A stretch of 64,000 nucleotides of DNA from Nisaea sp. (GCF_034670185.1 NZ_JAXMNY010000001.1:1955224-2019223); one strand, 5' to 3'; shown: positions 25,454-34,600, counted from the stretch's first letter. Translations and numbers: made by a program. Notes: generated by a model from the letters alone, not told the origin.

Positions 25454-27276
25454 GCACGCTGCTGTCGCGCGAGTTCGTTCGCCATTTCGAGGCCTCCCGC
25501 GCCCAGGTCTGGGAAGCGCTGGCCGACACGGCTCGCTACAACGAATTCAGCGGACTGCCAAAGCATGATATCCGGGAAGAACCGCAAACGGATGGCAGTG
25601 TGCGCTTCTACGCTACCGCCAGGATCGGTATCGTCACGCTCGATTGGGAAGACATTCCGCAGGAATGGTCCGCCGGGAACTGGTTCCGCCATCGCAGACT
25701 GTTCCTGAAAGGCCCGTTGAAACAACTCAATGTGCATGTCCGTTTCGAGGACGGCCCAAAGGGCGACGGCTGTACGGTGCATTACCGCACAGATATAGAG
25801 CCACGGAACCTGATCGGCGGCATCCTCGCCCGTAACGTCATCTTTCCGGTAAACGAACGGAACTTCTCCCGTACAGGCGACATGGTCGAGATATGGGCAA
25901 AGGAACAGATAGAGACACCCTACCCGACCGAACCGCTGGAGCTGGATGAGGCACACAGCCAACGTCTGGAGAATGCGCTCGCCCGGCTCGATGCCTCACG
26001 CTACGGGCATGGTCTCGGGCGCCAGCTCGCGGACTGGCTGCTCTCGGCGCAGGAAATCGATCTCATGCATATCCGCCCGCTGCGCCTCGCCCGGCTGTGG
26101 GAGGAGAATGAACGGCATGTCATCGAACTCTGTCTGGAAGCAGTGAAGATTGGGCTGCTGGAAAGCCGCTGGGATCTACTTTGCCCACGCTGCAAGGGGG
26201 CCAAGCTCTCGGAATCTTCGCTCGACGCACTGCCGCAGGGCGCGCACTGCCCCTCCTGCAATGTCAGCTACGACAGGGATTTCGCCCGCAACGTGGAGCT
26301 GACCTTCCAGCCGGCGGCCAGCATCCGTAAGGTGGTGCATGGCGAGTTCTGTCTCTTCGGCCCCATGTCGACACCCCATGTTCGCCTGCAGGTACGGATC
26401 GCACCCGGCGGCAGCGAGAGCATCGAGACCATACTCGCACCGGGCTCCTATCGGATCCGGACACTGGAGCCGGGGCCGGAGCAGATCGTCGATTTCTCAG
26501 GTGGCAGCTTTCCGACGATAGAGGTTGGTGAGGAAGATATCACAGCGGAAACGGACGGCACGGCCACCGGCTCGGTCACACTGGAGAACCGTTGCCAACG
26601 CCCCCGGGTCATAATCGTCGAGGCACGGGACTGGGCCGAGGACGCACTCACAGCCCATCGGGTCACCATCATGCAGGCCTTCCGCCACCTCTTTGCCGAG
26701 GATGTGCTGCGTGGCGGCGACGAGGTCGGCATCGCCCATATCACACTAATGTTCACAGATCTCAGCGGCTCCACAGCCCTCTACGAGAAGATCGGCGATG
26801 CGCCTGCCTACGGCCTCGTGCGCGAGCATTTCGACTTCCTGTCCCGCATCGTGCGCGAGCATGAGGGCGGGGTGGTGAAGACAATTGGCGACGCGGTGAT
26901 GGCCTCCTTCGCCGAGCCGGAGAATGGGCTGCGCGCCACGCTCGATATCCGCAGTCACGTGCTGGATTTCAACCGGCAGCATCCCGCCACTCCGATCGGC
27001 CTGAAACTCGGTCTGCATACGGGGCCCTGCATCGCCGTGACCCTGAACGGACGGCTCGATTATTTCGGCGGCACCGTCAACATGGCCGCCCGCCTGCAAG
27101 GTGAGGCCGGACCGGGCGAGATCGTCATCAGCGAGGCCATCGCCGACGATCCGGCTGCGGCGGAAATTCTCAAATCGCATTGGTTGGAGCAGGATCGCCG
27201 CGCTATAAGGGGGTTCAAGAACCCCGTCTCGTTCCGGCGCCTCCCGCCGGAAGACACAGCGCTTAAACCAGAATAA
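25450..27276 (+). CDS. Class III adenylate/guanylate cyclase with N-terminal SRPBCC domain and zinc ribbon
   Basis: A 608-residue cytosolic protein. Residues ~1-150 look like an SRPBCC/polyketide-cyclase-like hydrophobic-pocket domain (FVRHFEASRAQVWEALADTA). A helical linker follows, then a C-x2-C...C-x2-C zinc ribbon at ~244-270 (CPRCKG and CPSCN), a beta-rich region, and a C-terminal class III cyclase domain from ~430. Metal aspartates are in FTDLSGSTALYEKIGD and KTIGDAVMASF, and the transition-state Asn/Arg are in GTVNMAARLQ, so catalysis should be intact. The family makes cAMP or cGMP. The N-terminal pocket probably senses a small ligand. GTG start coupled to the DUF455 gene. The M20 peptidase follows after 20 bases. 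Confidence 0.85.
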   Translation: MSTLLSREFVRHFEASRAQVWEALADTARYNEFSGLPKHDIREEPQTDGSVRFYATARIGIVTLDWEDIPQEWSAGNWFRHRRLFLKGPLKQLNVHVRFEDGPKGDGCTVHYRTDIEPRNLIGGILARNVIFPVNERNFSRTGDMVEIWAKEQIETPYPTEPLELDEAHSQRLENALARLDASRYGHGLGRQLADWLLSAQEIDLMHIRPLRLARLWEENERHVIELCLEAVKIGLLESRWDLLCPRCKGAKLSESSLDALPQGAHCPSCNVSYDRDFARNVELTFQPAASIRKVVHGEFCLFGPMSTPHVRLQVRIAPGGSESIETILAPGSYRIRTLEPGPEQIVDFSGGSFPTIEVGEEDITAETDGTATGSVTLENRCQRPRVIIVEARDWAEDALTAHRVTIMQAFRHLFAEDVLRGGDEVGIAHITLMFTDLSGSTALYEKIGDAPAYGLVREHFDFLSRIVREHEGGVVKTIGDAVMASFAEPENGLRATLDIRSHVLDFNRQHPATPIGLKLGLHTGPCIAVTLNGRLDYFGGTVNMAARLQGEAGPGEIVISEAIADDPAAAEILKSHWLEQDRRAIRGFKNPVSFRRLPPEDTALKPE

Positions 27277-27296
27277 ACACGAAAGGCCGCGCACCG

Positions 27297-28454
27297 ATGA
27301 GCTCGGACTCTGCCCAGCAATCGAACATTCCGAAGATCGAACCCGAAGAAATCCTCGAAGGCATTCTTGACTGGGTCGAGGCGGAAAGCCCGACCACCGA
27401 CAAGGACGCGGTCAACAAGGTCGCAGACAAGGTCCAGGGGCTCTATGACGGCCTGGGCCTCGCCATCGAGCGGACACCCGGGCGCGACGGTTACGGCGAT
27501 ATCATCCGGGCCCGGACCGAGAATGCGAGCGGCGAAAAAGGCATCCTCGTGCTCTGCCACATCGACACGGTGCACCCGATCGGCGTGAAGGACGGCGCGT
27601 TGAAAATCCGCCGCGAGGGCGACGAGATCTACGGCCCAGGTATCTATGACATGAAGGCGGGCGCCTACCTGCCCTACTACGCTTACCGGCATCTGCAACG
27701 CCTCGGCCGCAAGACCAGCCTGCCGGTGACCTTCCTCTATGTTTCCGAGGAAGAGGTCGGCAGCCCGATCTCCCAAGCATTCATCGAGGAAGAAGCACGC
27801 AAGGCAAAATACGTGCTGGTCACCGAGCCGGCCCGCGATGGCGGCAAGGTCGTGGTGGCACGCAAGGGCGTCGGCCGTTTCACCATGACCATCACCGGCC
27901 GCCCCGCCCATGCGGGTGCCAGATACGAAGACGGCCGCAGTGCGATCAGCGAGTTGGCCAACCAGATCAAGGCTATCGATGCGTTAGTCGATCTCGAGCG
28001 CGGGGTGACAACCAATGTCGGCATCATCAGTGGCGGCACCGCCGTCAATGTTGTTGCGCGGGACGTTGTCGCGGAAATCGACCTTCGCGTGCTGACCAAG
28101 GCGGACGGCGAGGAAATGACAGCCAAAATCCTCGGCCTGAAGGCCCAGAATCCGGACGTCACTGTCGAGGTTACCGGCGGCATGAACCGCCCGCCGATGG
28201 AAGCCACCGATGCCAGCATGAAACTGTTCGAGCATGCCAAGGCCTGCGCGGCCGAAGCCGGGTTCGAGCTTGAAGCCACCGAGACAACCGGTGGCGGCAG
28301 CGACGGCAATTTCACCGCAGCCCTTGGCGTCCCCACTCTCGACGGCCTCGGTGCCGACGGTGAAGGCGCCCATACGCTGGACGAGAAGATCTATTTCTCC
28401 TCCCTCGAACCCCGCGCGAAGATGTGGGTCCGCCTGCTGGAAACGCTGGAATAG
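27297..28454 (+). CDS. M20-family metallopeptidase (glutamate carboxypeptidase/ArgE-like)
   Basis: A 385-residue cytosolic zinc peptidase or amidohydrolase. Metal ligands are visible in LCHIDTVHPIG (His and Asp), GPGIYDMKAG (bridging Asp), SEEEVGS (catalytic Glu plus ligand Glu) and GAHTLDE (His). The lid/dimerisation domain is inserted around residues 190-300 (GRFTMTITGRPAHAGARYED). Length and motifs resemble CPG2-type carboxypeptidases that release C-terminal glutamate. The substrate is inferred only. It follows the cyclase gene by 20 bases, probably as the last gene of that operon. A GC-rich hairpin lies just after the stop. Confidence 0.88.
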   Translation: MSSDSAQQSNIPKIEPEEILEGILDWVEAESPTTDKDAVNKVADKVQGLYDGLGLAIERTPGRDGYGDIIRARTENASGEKGILVLCHIDTVHPIGVKDGALKIRREGDEIYGPGIYDMKAGAYLPYYAYRHLQRLGRKTSLPVTFLYVSEEEVGSPISQAFIEEEARKAKYVLVTEPARDGGKVVVARKGVGRFTMTITGRPAHAGARYEDGRSAISELANQIKAIDALVDLERGVTTNVGIISGGTAVNVVARDVVAEIDLRVLTKADGEEMTAKILGLKAQNPDVTVEVTGGMNRPPMEATDASMKLFEHAKACAAEAGFELEATETTGGGSDGNFTAALGVPTLDGLGADGEGAHTLDEKIYFSSLEPRAKMWVRLLETLE

Positions 28455-28468
28455 GTAAATGCTCAAAC

Positions 28469-28495
28469 CCGGGGAGCGCAGTATTCGCTCCCCGG
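28469..28495 (+). terminator. GC-rich hairpin after the M20 peptidase gene
   Basis: CCGGGGAGCG pairs perfectly with CGCTCCCCGG around a seven-base loop, fourteen bases after the stop. There is no T-run, so it may be a Rho-assisted terminator or 3' stabiliser. It marks the sharp boundary with the AT-rich island. Confidence 0.55.
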
Positions 28496-28519
28496 CAGGA
28501 TAAATTAATCAAAAACTCT

Positions 28520-28969
28520 TCAATCCTGATGCGGACGAATATGAAAAATTGCTTTAGTGATTGTAATCAAAATCAATACATTCCAGATCAAGACAATTAA
28601 AGAAAACCCATTAAAAATTGTTTGAATCCATTCATCCACCGCCAAAAGAGACTTCAATACGACCAAACCAACAGAAAACAAAAAAAGACTAATTAACCAA
28701 TATGATGCCTGCCTAATACCTGATCTAGTTTTTTCAAATGAATTTTTTTCTTCGTATTTTTCCTCTATCTGATTTAACGTCAAATGCAATTGACCCGCCG
28801 ATGCTAAGGTAATAGCGAGTATAACCCCAAGTATTCCTAAAAATGCCTGCCCCACAAATTCTTTTAAAAATTGATTATTATCACTCAATATTGATGGACT
28901 TGACGACGCCAGAGTCAGCACAAGCCCCACACAAACTATAAGAATACAATAAGATATATTCTTGCTCAT
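28520..28969 (-). CDS. Four-helix membrane protein, RexB-like in size and topology
   Basis: A 149-residue protein with four predicted membrane helices at about 6-22, 38-58, 88-110 and 118-141. A charged, coiled-coil-like loop (NQIEEKYEEKNSFEKTRSGI) lies between helices 2 and 3. I do not recognise a named family by sequence. Lambda RexB, an ion-channel-forming abortive-infection effector, is a four-helix protein of almost the same length encoded directly after a ~280-residue RexA. Kiwa KwaA is another four-helix comparison. The gene is AT-rich unlike its flanks. Its ATG overlaps the stop of the upstream gene in an ATGA junction, so the two products are probably made together. Function is inferred from layout only. 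Confidence 0.6.
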   Translation of the reverse strand: MSKNISYCILIVCVGLVLTLASSSPSILSDNNQFLKEFVGQAFLGILGVILAITLASAGQLHLTLNQIEEKYEEKNSFEKTRSGIRQASYWLISLFLFSVGLVVLKSLLAVDEWIQTIFNGFSLIVLIWNVLILITITKAIFHIRPHQD

Positions 28970-29808
28970 CTTCGAAAAATCACATTCGCAGCGTGATTTA
29001 TCACCTCACCTATAGATAGCTCCAACATATCACCCAATCCTAGCTTGACTCGTTCGATTTTTTTGTTTGAATCGTAAGTCTTTCCATCACTTGTGCGCGC
29101 TTTAAGCGATCCGCCACCGCGTGTGGTGTAATTTGCGGCGAAGCGAACCCGATCCGTATCCAGCTCAAGCCCTTCTTCACTTTCAATTTGAAGTTTTGCA
29201 CGGCGTATTTTTTCATTATCACGTAAATTTGCCATTTCTTGATCATAGTCATCATGAATACCAAACATATTTGGGGCTAAAAATTCAAAAGTAACAGCCG
29301 TAACCTTTCCTTCATTTTTCTTAGTAAAATCCCAAAATGTCTGTAAATCCGCAACAGGAGCCACTTCGATAAAAAATGGCTCTGATATTCCACTATTATT
29401 TATTTTATTTGCCAGCGATTCAAGAAGGCGTAACGGTGTCCCAATAGAACTATCTTTTTGAAAAGCGACTTTTTGCCCATCCCCATGATGCGTCGGATCA
29501 ATCAAAACAAGAGAAGCATGCCAAGCTTCTCTTTCAGTTTCTGTCAACCCACGTTCAGGCGGTTCATTTTCTTGGACCTTTACGAGACGACCAATTCTGC
29601 CAGCGATCAAACCCGGGAATGAATCGTCCTGATCAACAATAGGAACAAAATGGAATATTTCCTTTCTGTGAATGAACTGTATTTGCTGTGAAAACACATC
29701 TTGTAACCACGTCTCTCGGTCGAACTCACTACCATCACTGAGTCGTCGCTCTTCCAAGTCGATCTGCGTTGTGTGCAATAGAGATAGGCGTAAAATATCA
29801 AACTGCAT
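28966..29808 (-). CDS. Soluble hypothetical protein, RexA-like in size and layout
   Basis: A 280-residue protein with no signal peptide or membrane helix. It alternates beta-strand-like segments (ASLVLIDPT near 98, EPFFIEVAP near 143, AVTFEFLAPN near 171) with helices and ends in a basic segment (KKIERVKLGLGDM). I do not recognise the family with certainty. Its order, length (lambda RexA is about 279 residues), coupling to a four-helix membrane protein and AT-rich composition suggest a sensor partner of a membrane effector. KwaB of Kiwa is an alternative analogue. The ATG at 29808 has AGGA close upstream. It is transcribed leftwards from an AT-rich leader after the CydDC-like gene. Confidence 0.6.
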   Translation of the reverse strand: MQFDILRLSLLHTTQIDLEERRLSDGSEFDRETWLQDVFSQQIQFIHRKEIFHFVPIVDQDDSFPGLIAGRIGRLVKVQENEPPERGLTETEREAWHASLVLIDPTHHGDGQKVAFQKDSSIGTPLRLLESLANKINNSGISEPFFIEVAPVADLQTFWDFTKKNEGKVTAVTFEFLAPNMFGIHDDYDQEMANLRDNEKIRRAKLQIESEEGLELDTDRVRFAANYTTRGGGSLKARTSDGKTYDSNKKIERVKLGLGDMLELSIGEVINHAANVIFRR

Positions 29809-29923
29809 TTCCTGTCCCGCAATACCATCTTAAGTAGATTTCATAGTAATAACGCCCCCCAAGATAGTGCAAACCAATATGAGAAATAAAAATCCGTACC
29901 TACTGCTTTTCATGGACTCCTTC

Positions 29924-32900
29924 CTATTCTGCCGCCACCGCCGAGGCGAGTTGGTGGGAGACCAACTGGGCGTAGAGCCCGCCCTTCGCCACCAACTCCT
30001 CGTGGCTACCTGTTTCGACCAGCGTGCCTTCGCTCAAGACCGCGATCATGTCCGCGTTGCGGATGGTCGAGAGCCGGTGAGCGATGACGATTGTGGTGCG
30101 GTCGCTCTGCAACCGATCGAGAGCCTCGCGCACTGCCCGCTCGTTCACCGCATCCAGATGCGAGGTCGCCTCGTCCAGGATCAGCACCGGTGCGTCCTTC
30201 AGGAAAGCCCGGGCGATAGCCACCCGCTGGCGCTGCCCCCCGGAAAGGCTGGTTCCCCGCTCACCGACCTTCGTGTCGAGCCCTTCCGGCAACATCTCAA
30301 CAAGATCTCCGAGCGAGGCATGGCCCACCGCCGCCTCCAGATCTGCCTCGCTGGCATCCGGCCGGGCCAGCATGATATTGGCGCGAAGCGTGTCGTTGAA
30401 GAGGTAGGTATCCTGCGCCACAAGCGCGACCCGACCGCGCAGATCGTCCAGCTTGTATTCCTTCAGATCCGTGCCATCCATCAACACCCGGCCAGCGTCC
30501 GGATCCCAGAACCGCATCAGCATCTGAGCGAGCGTCGTCTTGCCCGCGCCAGAGGTACCGACCAGCGCCACCGTCTTGCCCGCCGGAATTGTCAGGCTGA
30601 AGTCCCGGATGGCCCGGCGGCTCTGCCCCGGATAGCGGAAATCAACGTCTTCCAGCGTAATTGAGACCGCTCCGGAACGGGCCGGAGCGCCGGGGCCGTC
30701 CAGCACCGGGACAGGCTCGTTACTGAGGGCATAGACGCGCCTGGTCGAGCCCAGCGTATCGGCGAGCTGTCTGCCGATCTGTGCTATCTCGGAGACCGGC
30801 AGGAAGGCGGCCATGGCAAGGATGGTGAGCAGCGGCAGCACGCCTACCGCGATAGCGCCGGACGCCGTCAGCCACGCGCCGGTGACGACCACCGCCAGAC
30901 CACCGAGACCGGTCAGTGCTTCGAGCAGGCTCTGCTGCGCCGTCAGCTCCCGGAAGAACGGGAGGCGCAGATCGATATGGCGCTGGCCGAGCGCGTCCAG
31001 TTTGTCCCCGCGTGCCCCTTCCTGCTGGAAGGCGACGATCTCGCCGAGGCCCTGCACGCTGTCCACCGCGAAAGCGCCAAGCTCACCGGAAGCCTCACGC
31101 GCTTCCGAGCCAAGCGTGTCAACCCGGCCACGCATCAGGAACGGGCTGAGGCCAACGGCAATCAGGAACGGCAGCAGAGTCAGGGCCAGCACCGGGTTTT
31201 CCATACCGAGCCAGACCAGCACGCCGGCCGGAACCAGAATGGCGACGAAGGCAGGGGCCACCGTGTGGGCGAAGAAGTATTCCACCAGCTCGATATCGTG
31301 TGTGACCAGCGTCATCAGGTCCCCGGTGCGACGCCGGACCAGATAGGCCGGAGCCAGCGCGTCCAGCTTGCGGAAGGTATCGATCCGCATTTCGGCCAGC
31401 AGCCGGAAGGCCATGTCATGGGCAAGCCAGGATTCCAGCCAGTGCAGCACGCCGGACAGCGGCGCGACCACCGCCAGCCCCCAGAGATAGGGTGTGAAAT
31501 CAGTGCCATTCTTCAGGGCCAGCACGACAAAGGCGCTGAGCACGCCGACGCCGATAAAGCCGAGTACCCGGAGCACACCGAAGAGGAAGGTAAGAACCAG
31601 TTTGCCTTTCCACGGCATGATGACTTTCATCAGCTCGGTGACAACCTCGGTCCAGCTCAGGCCTTCCGCCTTGATGATGCCTTCTGTCGGCGCCTGCATG
31701 GCACCGCCCGGAACATCGGCAAGGCTTTCAGCCGCAGGCTTTACCGTATCGTCGCGGACCACAGGCTCCGCTGCTTCGGCGGCTTCCGCCTCGCGGGCCT
31801 GCTCTGCCATCAGCCCGGCATAGAGCCCGCCTGCTTTCATCAAAGCGCCGTGAGGGCCTTCCTCGGCCACCTTGCCCTCGTTCAGCACCAGAATGCGGTC
31901 ACAATCGATCACGCTGGAAAGACGGTGCGCCAGAACCAGCGTGGTCCGGCCCTTCATCAACCGGTTGAGCGCGTCCTGAATGACCGCTTCGTTCTCCGCA
32001 TCCACCGCCGACAAAGCCTCGTCGAGAATCAGGATCGGGGTGTCGCGCAGCAGGGCACGAGCAATCGCCATACGCTGCCGTTGGCCGCCGGAGAGCTTGA
32101 TCCCGCGCTCGCCGATCACTGTCTGATAGCCCTCGGGCAGGCCTTCGATAAAGTCGTGAATATTGGCGGCACGGGCGGCGGAGACCACGGAGGCGTGATC
32201 CGCCTCGGGCCGACCCATGCGGATGTTTTCCTCCACCGTGCCGTGGAATAGGAAGGTGTCCTGGTTCACCACCGAGATCATCGAGCGGATCTGCTCGAAG
32301 GACAGCGCATCAAGCGGCTTGCCCCCAAGCAGGATGCGGCCCTCGGTTGGATCGAAGAAGCGCAGCAGCAGACGGACGACCGACGACTTGCCGCAACCGC
32401 TTGGGCCGACAAGACCGATCCGCTCTCCCGGCTTCACCGCGAAACTGAGCCCGTCATGCACGGTGCGCGGCGCGCCCGGATAATGGAAACCGACATCTTC
32501 GAAGGTGATCGACGCCTCAAGCGATGCGGTGCCGGACGCCACCGCATCCACTACGTCCGGCTCGCCGTCCAGCACCCTATAGATGCCCTTGGCGGCGGAC
32601 AGCCCGACCATGCCTTCATGCAGTACATTGCGCAGCTCGCGCATCGGCCGGAACACCTCGACGCCGAGCATCATGATAACCAGCAGAGACGTCAGCTCAA
32701 GCTGCCCTTCGGTCACCCGGTACGCACCAAGACCGAGCGCGGCGGCGGCACCGCAGGCAATCGAGCTGTCGGTGATGCCACGGGCAAGCACGTTGCCGCT
32801 CAGCACCCACATGGTGCTGCGGAACACTTCCCGCGCTTTCACTTCAAGCGTGTCGCCACGCGCCTTGCTCTGGCCGAAAGCCTTCAGGGTTGCAAGGCCC

Positions 32901-33508
32901 TGCAGGGAATCCAGAAACTCGGCGGCGAAGGAAGAATAGGCTTCCTGCCGGCGGCGTGCGCTGCGTTCGTTCGAGCTGTGCCAGAGCGCCGGTGCAAACA
33001 CCGCGAGCAACGCGAACACGAGCATGACCAGCGCTACCGGAAGATCGATCCAGGCGACGAAGGCGAAGATCAGCAGCGGTGCCAGCAGGGAGACCGCAAG
33101 CTGCGGCAGATACTGTCCGAAATAGACTTCCAGCCGGTCCACAGCATCGGTCAAGGCCAGCGTGATGGCACCGGACCGTTCCCGCCCGACATACGCCGGG
33201 CCGAGGCTGGCCAGCTTGTCATAGACCTTCCGGCGCAGACTGACCTGCACCTTGGCCGCCGTCTCGTGCGCCACCATGTTACGCCATTGCTCGACCCAGC
33301 CACGGGCGATCATCACCAGCGCGATACCGGCGATAGAGGGCCAGAGATCTTCCAGCGCGTCGCCGGAGAAGATCCGGCCGATCAGCCAACCCAGAAGGCC
33401 GAGCCGGGCGACACCGAGACTGACCCCCAGCAAGCCGATCAGGATGGCCCATGAAATCCGGCCGCGAACCCCTTCGGTGAACTGCCACAGTCTGGTTTCG
33501 AAATGCAT
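29924..33508 (-). CDS. Fused ABC exporter, CydD-CydC-like
   Basis: About 1194 residues containing two complete half-transporters in one chain, each a six-helix permease followed by an ATPase. The first ATPase has GLVGPSGCGKSS, signature LSGGQRQRMAIARALL and ILDEALSAVD. The second has ALVGTSGAGKTT, LSGGQRQRVAIARAFL and ILDEATSHLD, so both sites look active. The first permease (LGPAYVGRERSGAITLAL, YFGQYLPQL) resembles CydD and the second (FRKLDALAPAYLVRRRTGDL) resembles CydC, the glutathione/cysteine exporter needed for cytochrome bd assembly. No cydAB is present in the window. The ATG at 33508 has AAGGGA about eight bases upstream; longer frames are rejected. It is divergent from a LysR gene. 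Confidence 0.85.
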   Translation of the reverse strand: MHFETRLWQFTEGVRGRISWAILIGLLGVSLGVARLGLLGWLIGRIFSGDALEDLWPSIAGIALVMIARGWVEQWRNMVAHETAAKVQVSLRRKVYDKLASLGPAYVGRERSGAITLALTDAVDRLEVYFGQYLPQLAVSLLAPLLIFAFVAWIDLPVALVMLVFALLAVFAPALWHSSNERSARRRQEAYSSFAAEFLDSLQGLATLKAFGQSKARGDTLEVKAREVFRSTMWVLSGNVLARGITDSSIACGAAAALGLGAYRVTEGQLELTSLLVIMMLGVEVFRPMRELRNVLHEGMVGLSAAKGIYRVLDGEPDVVDAVASGTASLEASITFEDVGFHYPGAPRTVHDGLSFAVKPGERIGLVGPSGCGKSSVVRLLLRFFDPTEGRILLGGKPLDALSFEQIRSMISVVNQDTFLFHGTVEENIRMGRPEADHASVVSAARAANIHDFIEGLPEGYQTVIGERGIKLSGGQRQRMAIARALLRDTPILILDEALSAVDAENEAVIQDALNRLMKGRTTLVLAHRLSSVIDCDRILVLNEGKVAEEGPHGALMKAGGLYAGLMAEQAREAEAAEAAEPVVRDDTVKPAAESLADVPGGAMQAPTEGIIKAEGLSWTEVVTELMKVIMPWKGKLVLTFLFGVLRVLGFIGVGVLSAFVVLALKNGTDFTPYLWGLAVVAPLSGVLHWLESWLAHDMAFRLLAEMRIDTFRKLDALAPAYLVRRRTGDLMTLVTHDIELVEYFFAHTVAPAFVAILVPAGVLVWLGMENPVLALTLLPFLIAVGLSPFLMRGRVDTLGSEAREASGELGAFAVDSVQGLGEIVAFQQEGARGDKLDALGQRHIDLRLPFFRELTAQQSLLEALTGLGGLAVVVTGAWLTASGAIAVGVLPLLTILAMAAFLPVSEIAQIGRQLADTLGSTRRVYALSNEPVPVLDGPGAPARSGAVSITLEDVDFRYPGQSRRAIRDFSLTIPAGKTVALVGTSGAGKTTLAQMLMRFWDPDAGRVLMDGTDLKEYKLDDLRGRVALVAQDTYLFNDTLRANIMLARPDASEADLEAAVGHASLGDLVEMLPEGLDTKVGERGTSLSGGQRQRVAIARAFLKDAPVLILDEATSHLDAVNERAVREALDRLQSDRTTIVIAHRLSTIRNADMIAVLSEGTLVETGSHEELVAKGGLYAQLVSHQLASAVAAE

Positions 33509-33663
33509 GATGATTTCCCTTCGGACGGTCCGGACCGGCTGGCCCTTATTCCAATCGGGATCAGAATATCCGAAAGATAATATTCCGAGACTGGACAAAT
33601 TTCGCATCGCAGCGAACAATTTTGTACCGCCACATTGCGAGCCACTCGCATTAAGGTACCGCC

Positions 33664-34578
33664 ATGCTGACCGATTGGGACGATTACCGGGTATTTCTGA
33701 CCCTAGCGCGCGAGCGGAGCCTGACGGCGGCCGCGAAGGCGCTCAATGTCAGCCACCCGACCGTGGCCCGGCGGGTAAAGTCGCTGGAAGAGGCCATCGG
33801 CGCCCGCCTGTTCGACCGGCTACCGGATGGCTATGTGCTGACACCCGCCGCCGAGCAATTGCTGTCCGACGTGCAGGCAATGGACGATGCGGCGCAGGCC
33901 ATCGAGCGGCGCAGCCTCGGCCTGACGGACACGGCACGCGGCACGGTGCGGATATCTGTCGGCGAGCACATGATGCATTTTCTGACCCAGCACCTCGCCC
34001 AGTTGCGCGACCGGCTGCCGGAAATCGAGATCGAACTGCACGTGACCCACCTGATGGCCAACCTGTCCCGGCGGGAAGCGGATATCTCCATCCGCGAGGT
34101 GGTGCCGGATGCGGCGGATCTGGTCACGCGCCGGATCGGCCGGTTCCATTATGCCGTCTACGGCACGCCTCAGCTTGTCGGTCAGATCGGTGGTTCCGGG
34201 AAAGATGCGGATGCGTTGAACGGCTCCCTCGCCTACCTGCCATGGATCGGTTTCGACGAGGAACATCACTACATGCCGGGGCAAGCCTGGCTCCGGCAGG
34301 TGCTCGGCAATCGCAGCCCGGTGGTGCGGGCCAATAACGGCAACAGTCTGCATCTCGCGGTAAGTGCCGGTGCCGGGGTCACGGTCCTGCCCTGCTTCAT
34401 CGGCGATGCGGACCGCAACCTGGTCCGCGCCACTCCGGTTCTCGAAGACGTGGTCGCCGACCAGTGGATGCTGGTGCATCGCGACCTGCGCACCCTGCCC
34501 CGCGTCCGCGCCATGATGGACGAGCTGGCGCGGTTGTTTCAGATGGAGAAACCGGCGCTGGAAGGGTCCGCGGGGTAA
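33664..34578 (+). CDS. LysR-family transcriptional regulator
   Basis: A 304-residue regulator with an N-terminal winged helix-turn-helix (YRVFLTLARERSLTAAAKALNVSHPTVARRVKSLEEAIGARLF, residues ~8-50) and a C-terminal periplasmic-binding-like effector domain. The short start LTDWDDYRVFLTLAR is that of the single-gene LysR subgroup that binds next to its target. It is divergent from the CydDC-like exporter with ~155 bases between, so it probably controls that gene and itself. The effector is unknown. A REP-like inverted repeat follows the stop. Confidence 0.92.
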   Translation: MLTDWDDYRVFLTLARERSLTAAAKALNVSHPTVARRVKSLEEAIGARLFDRLPDGYVLTPAAEQLLSDVQAMDDAAQAIERRSLGLTDTARGTVRISVGEHMMHFLTQHLAQLRDRLPEIEIELHVTHLMANLSRREADISIREVVPDAADLVTRRIGRFHYAVYGTPQLVGQIGGSGKDADALNGSLAYLPWIGFDEEHHYMPGQAWLRQVLGNRSPVVRANNGNSLHLAVSAGAGVTVLPCFIGDADRNLVRATPVLEDVVADQWMLVHRDLRTLPRVRAMMDELARLFQMEKPALEGSAG

Positions 34579-34600
34579 CGTGCTCTTCTCGCCCACACAG

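Noticed and set aside
30977..32251. 424-codon plus-strand frame inside the CydDC-like gene
   Set aside because: His/Gln-rich shadow of the opposite strand with no motif; the ABC transporter frame is certain.
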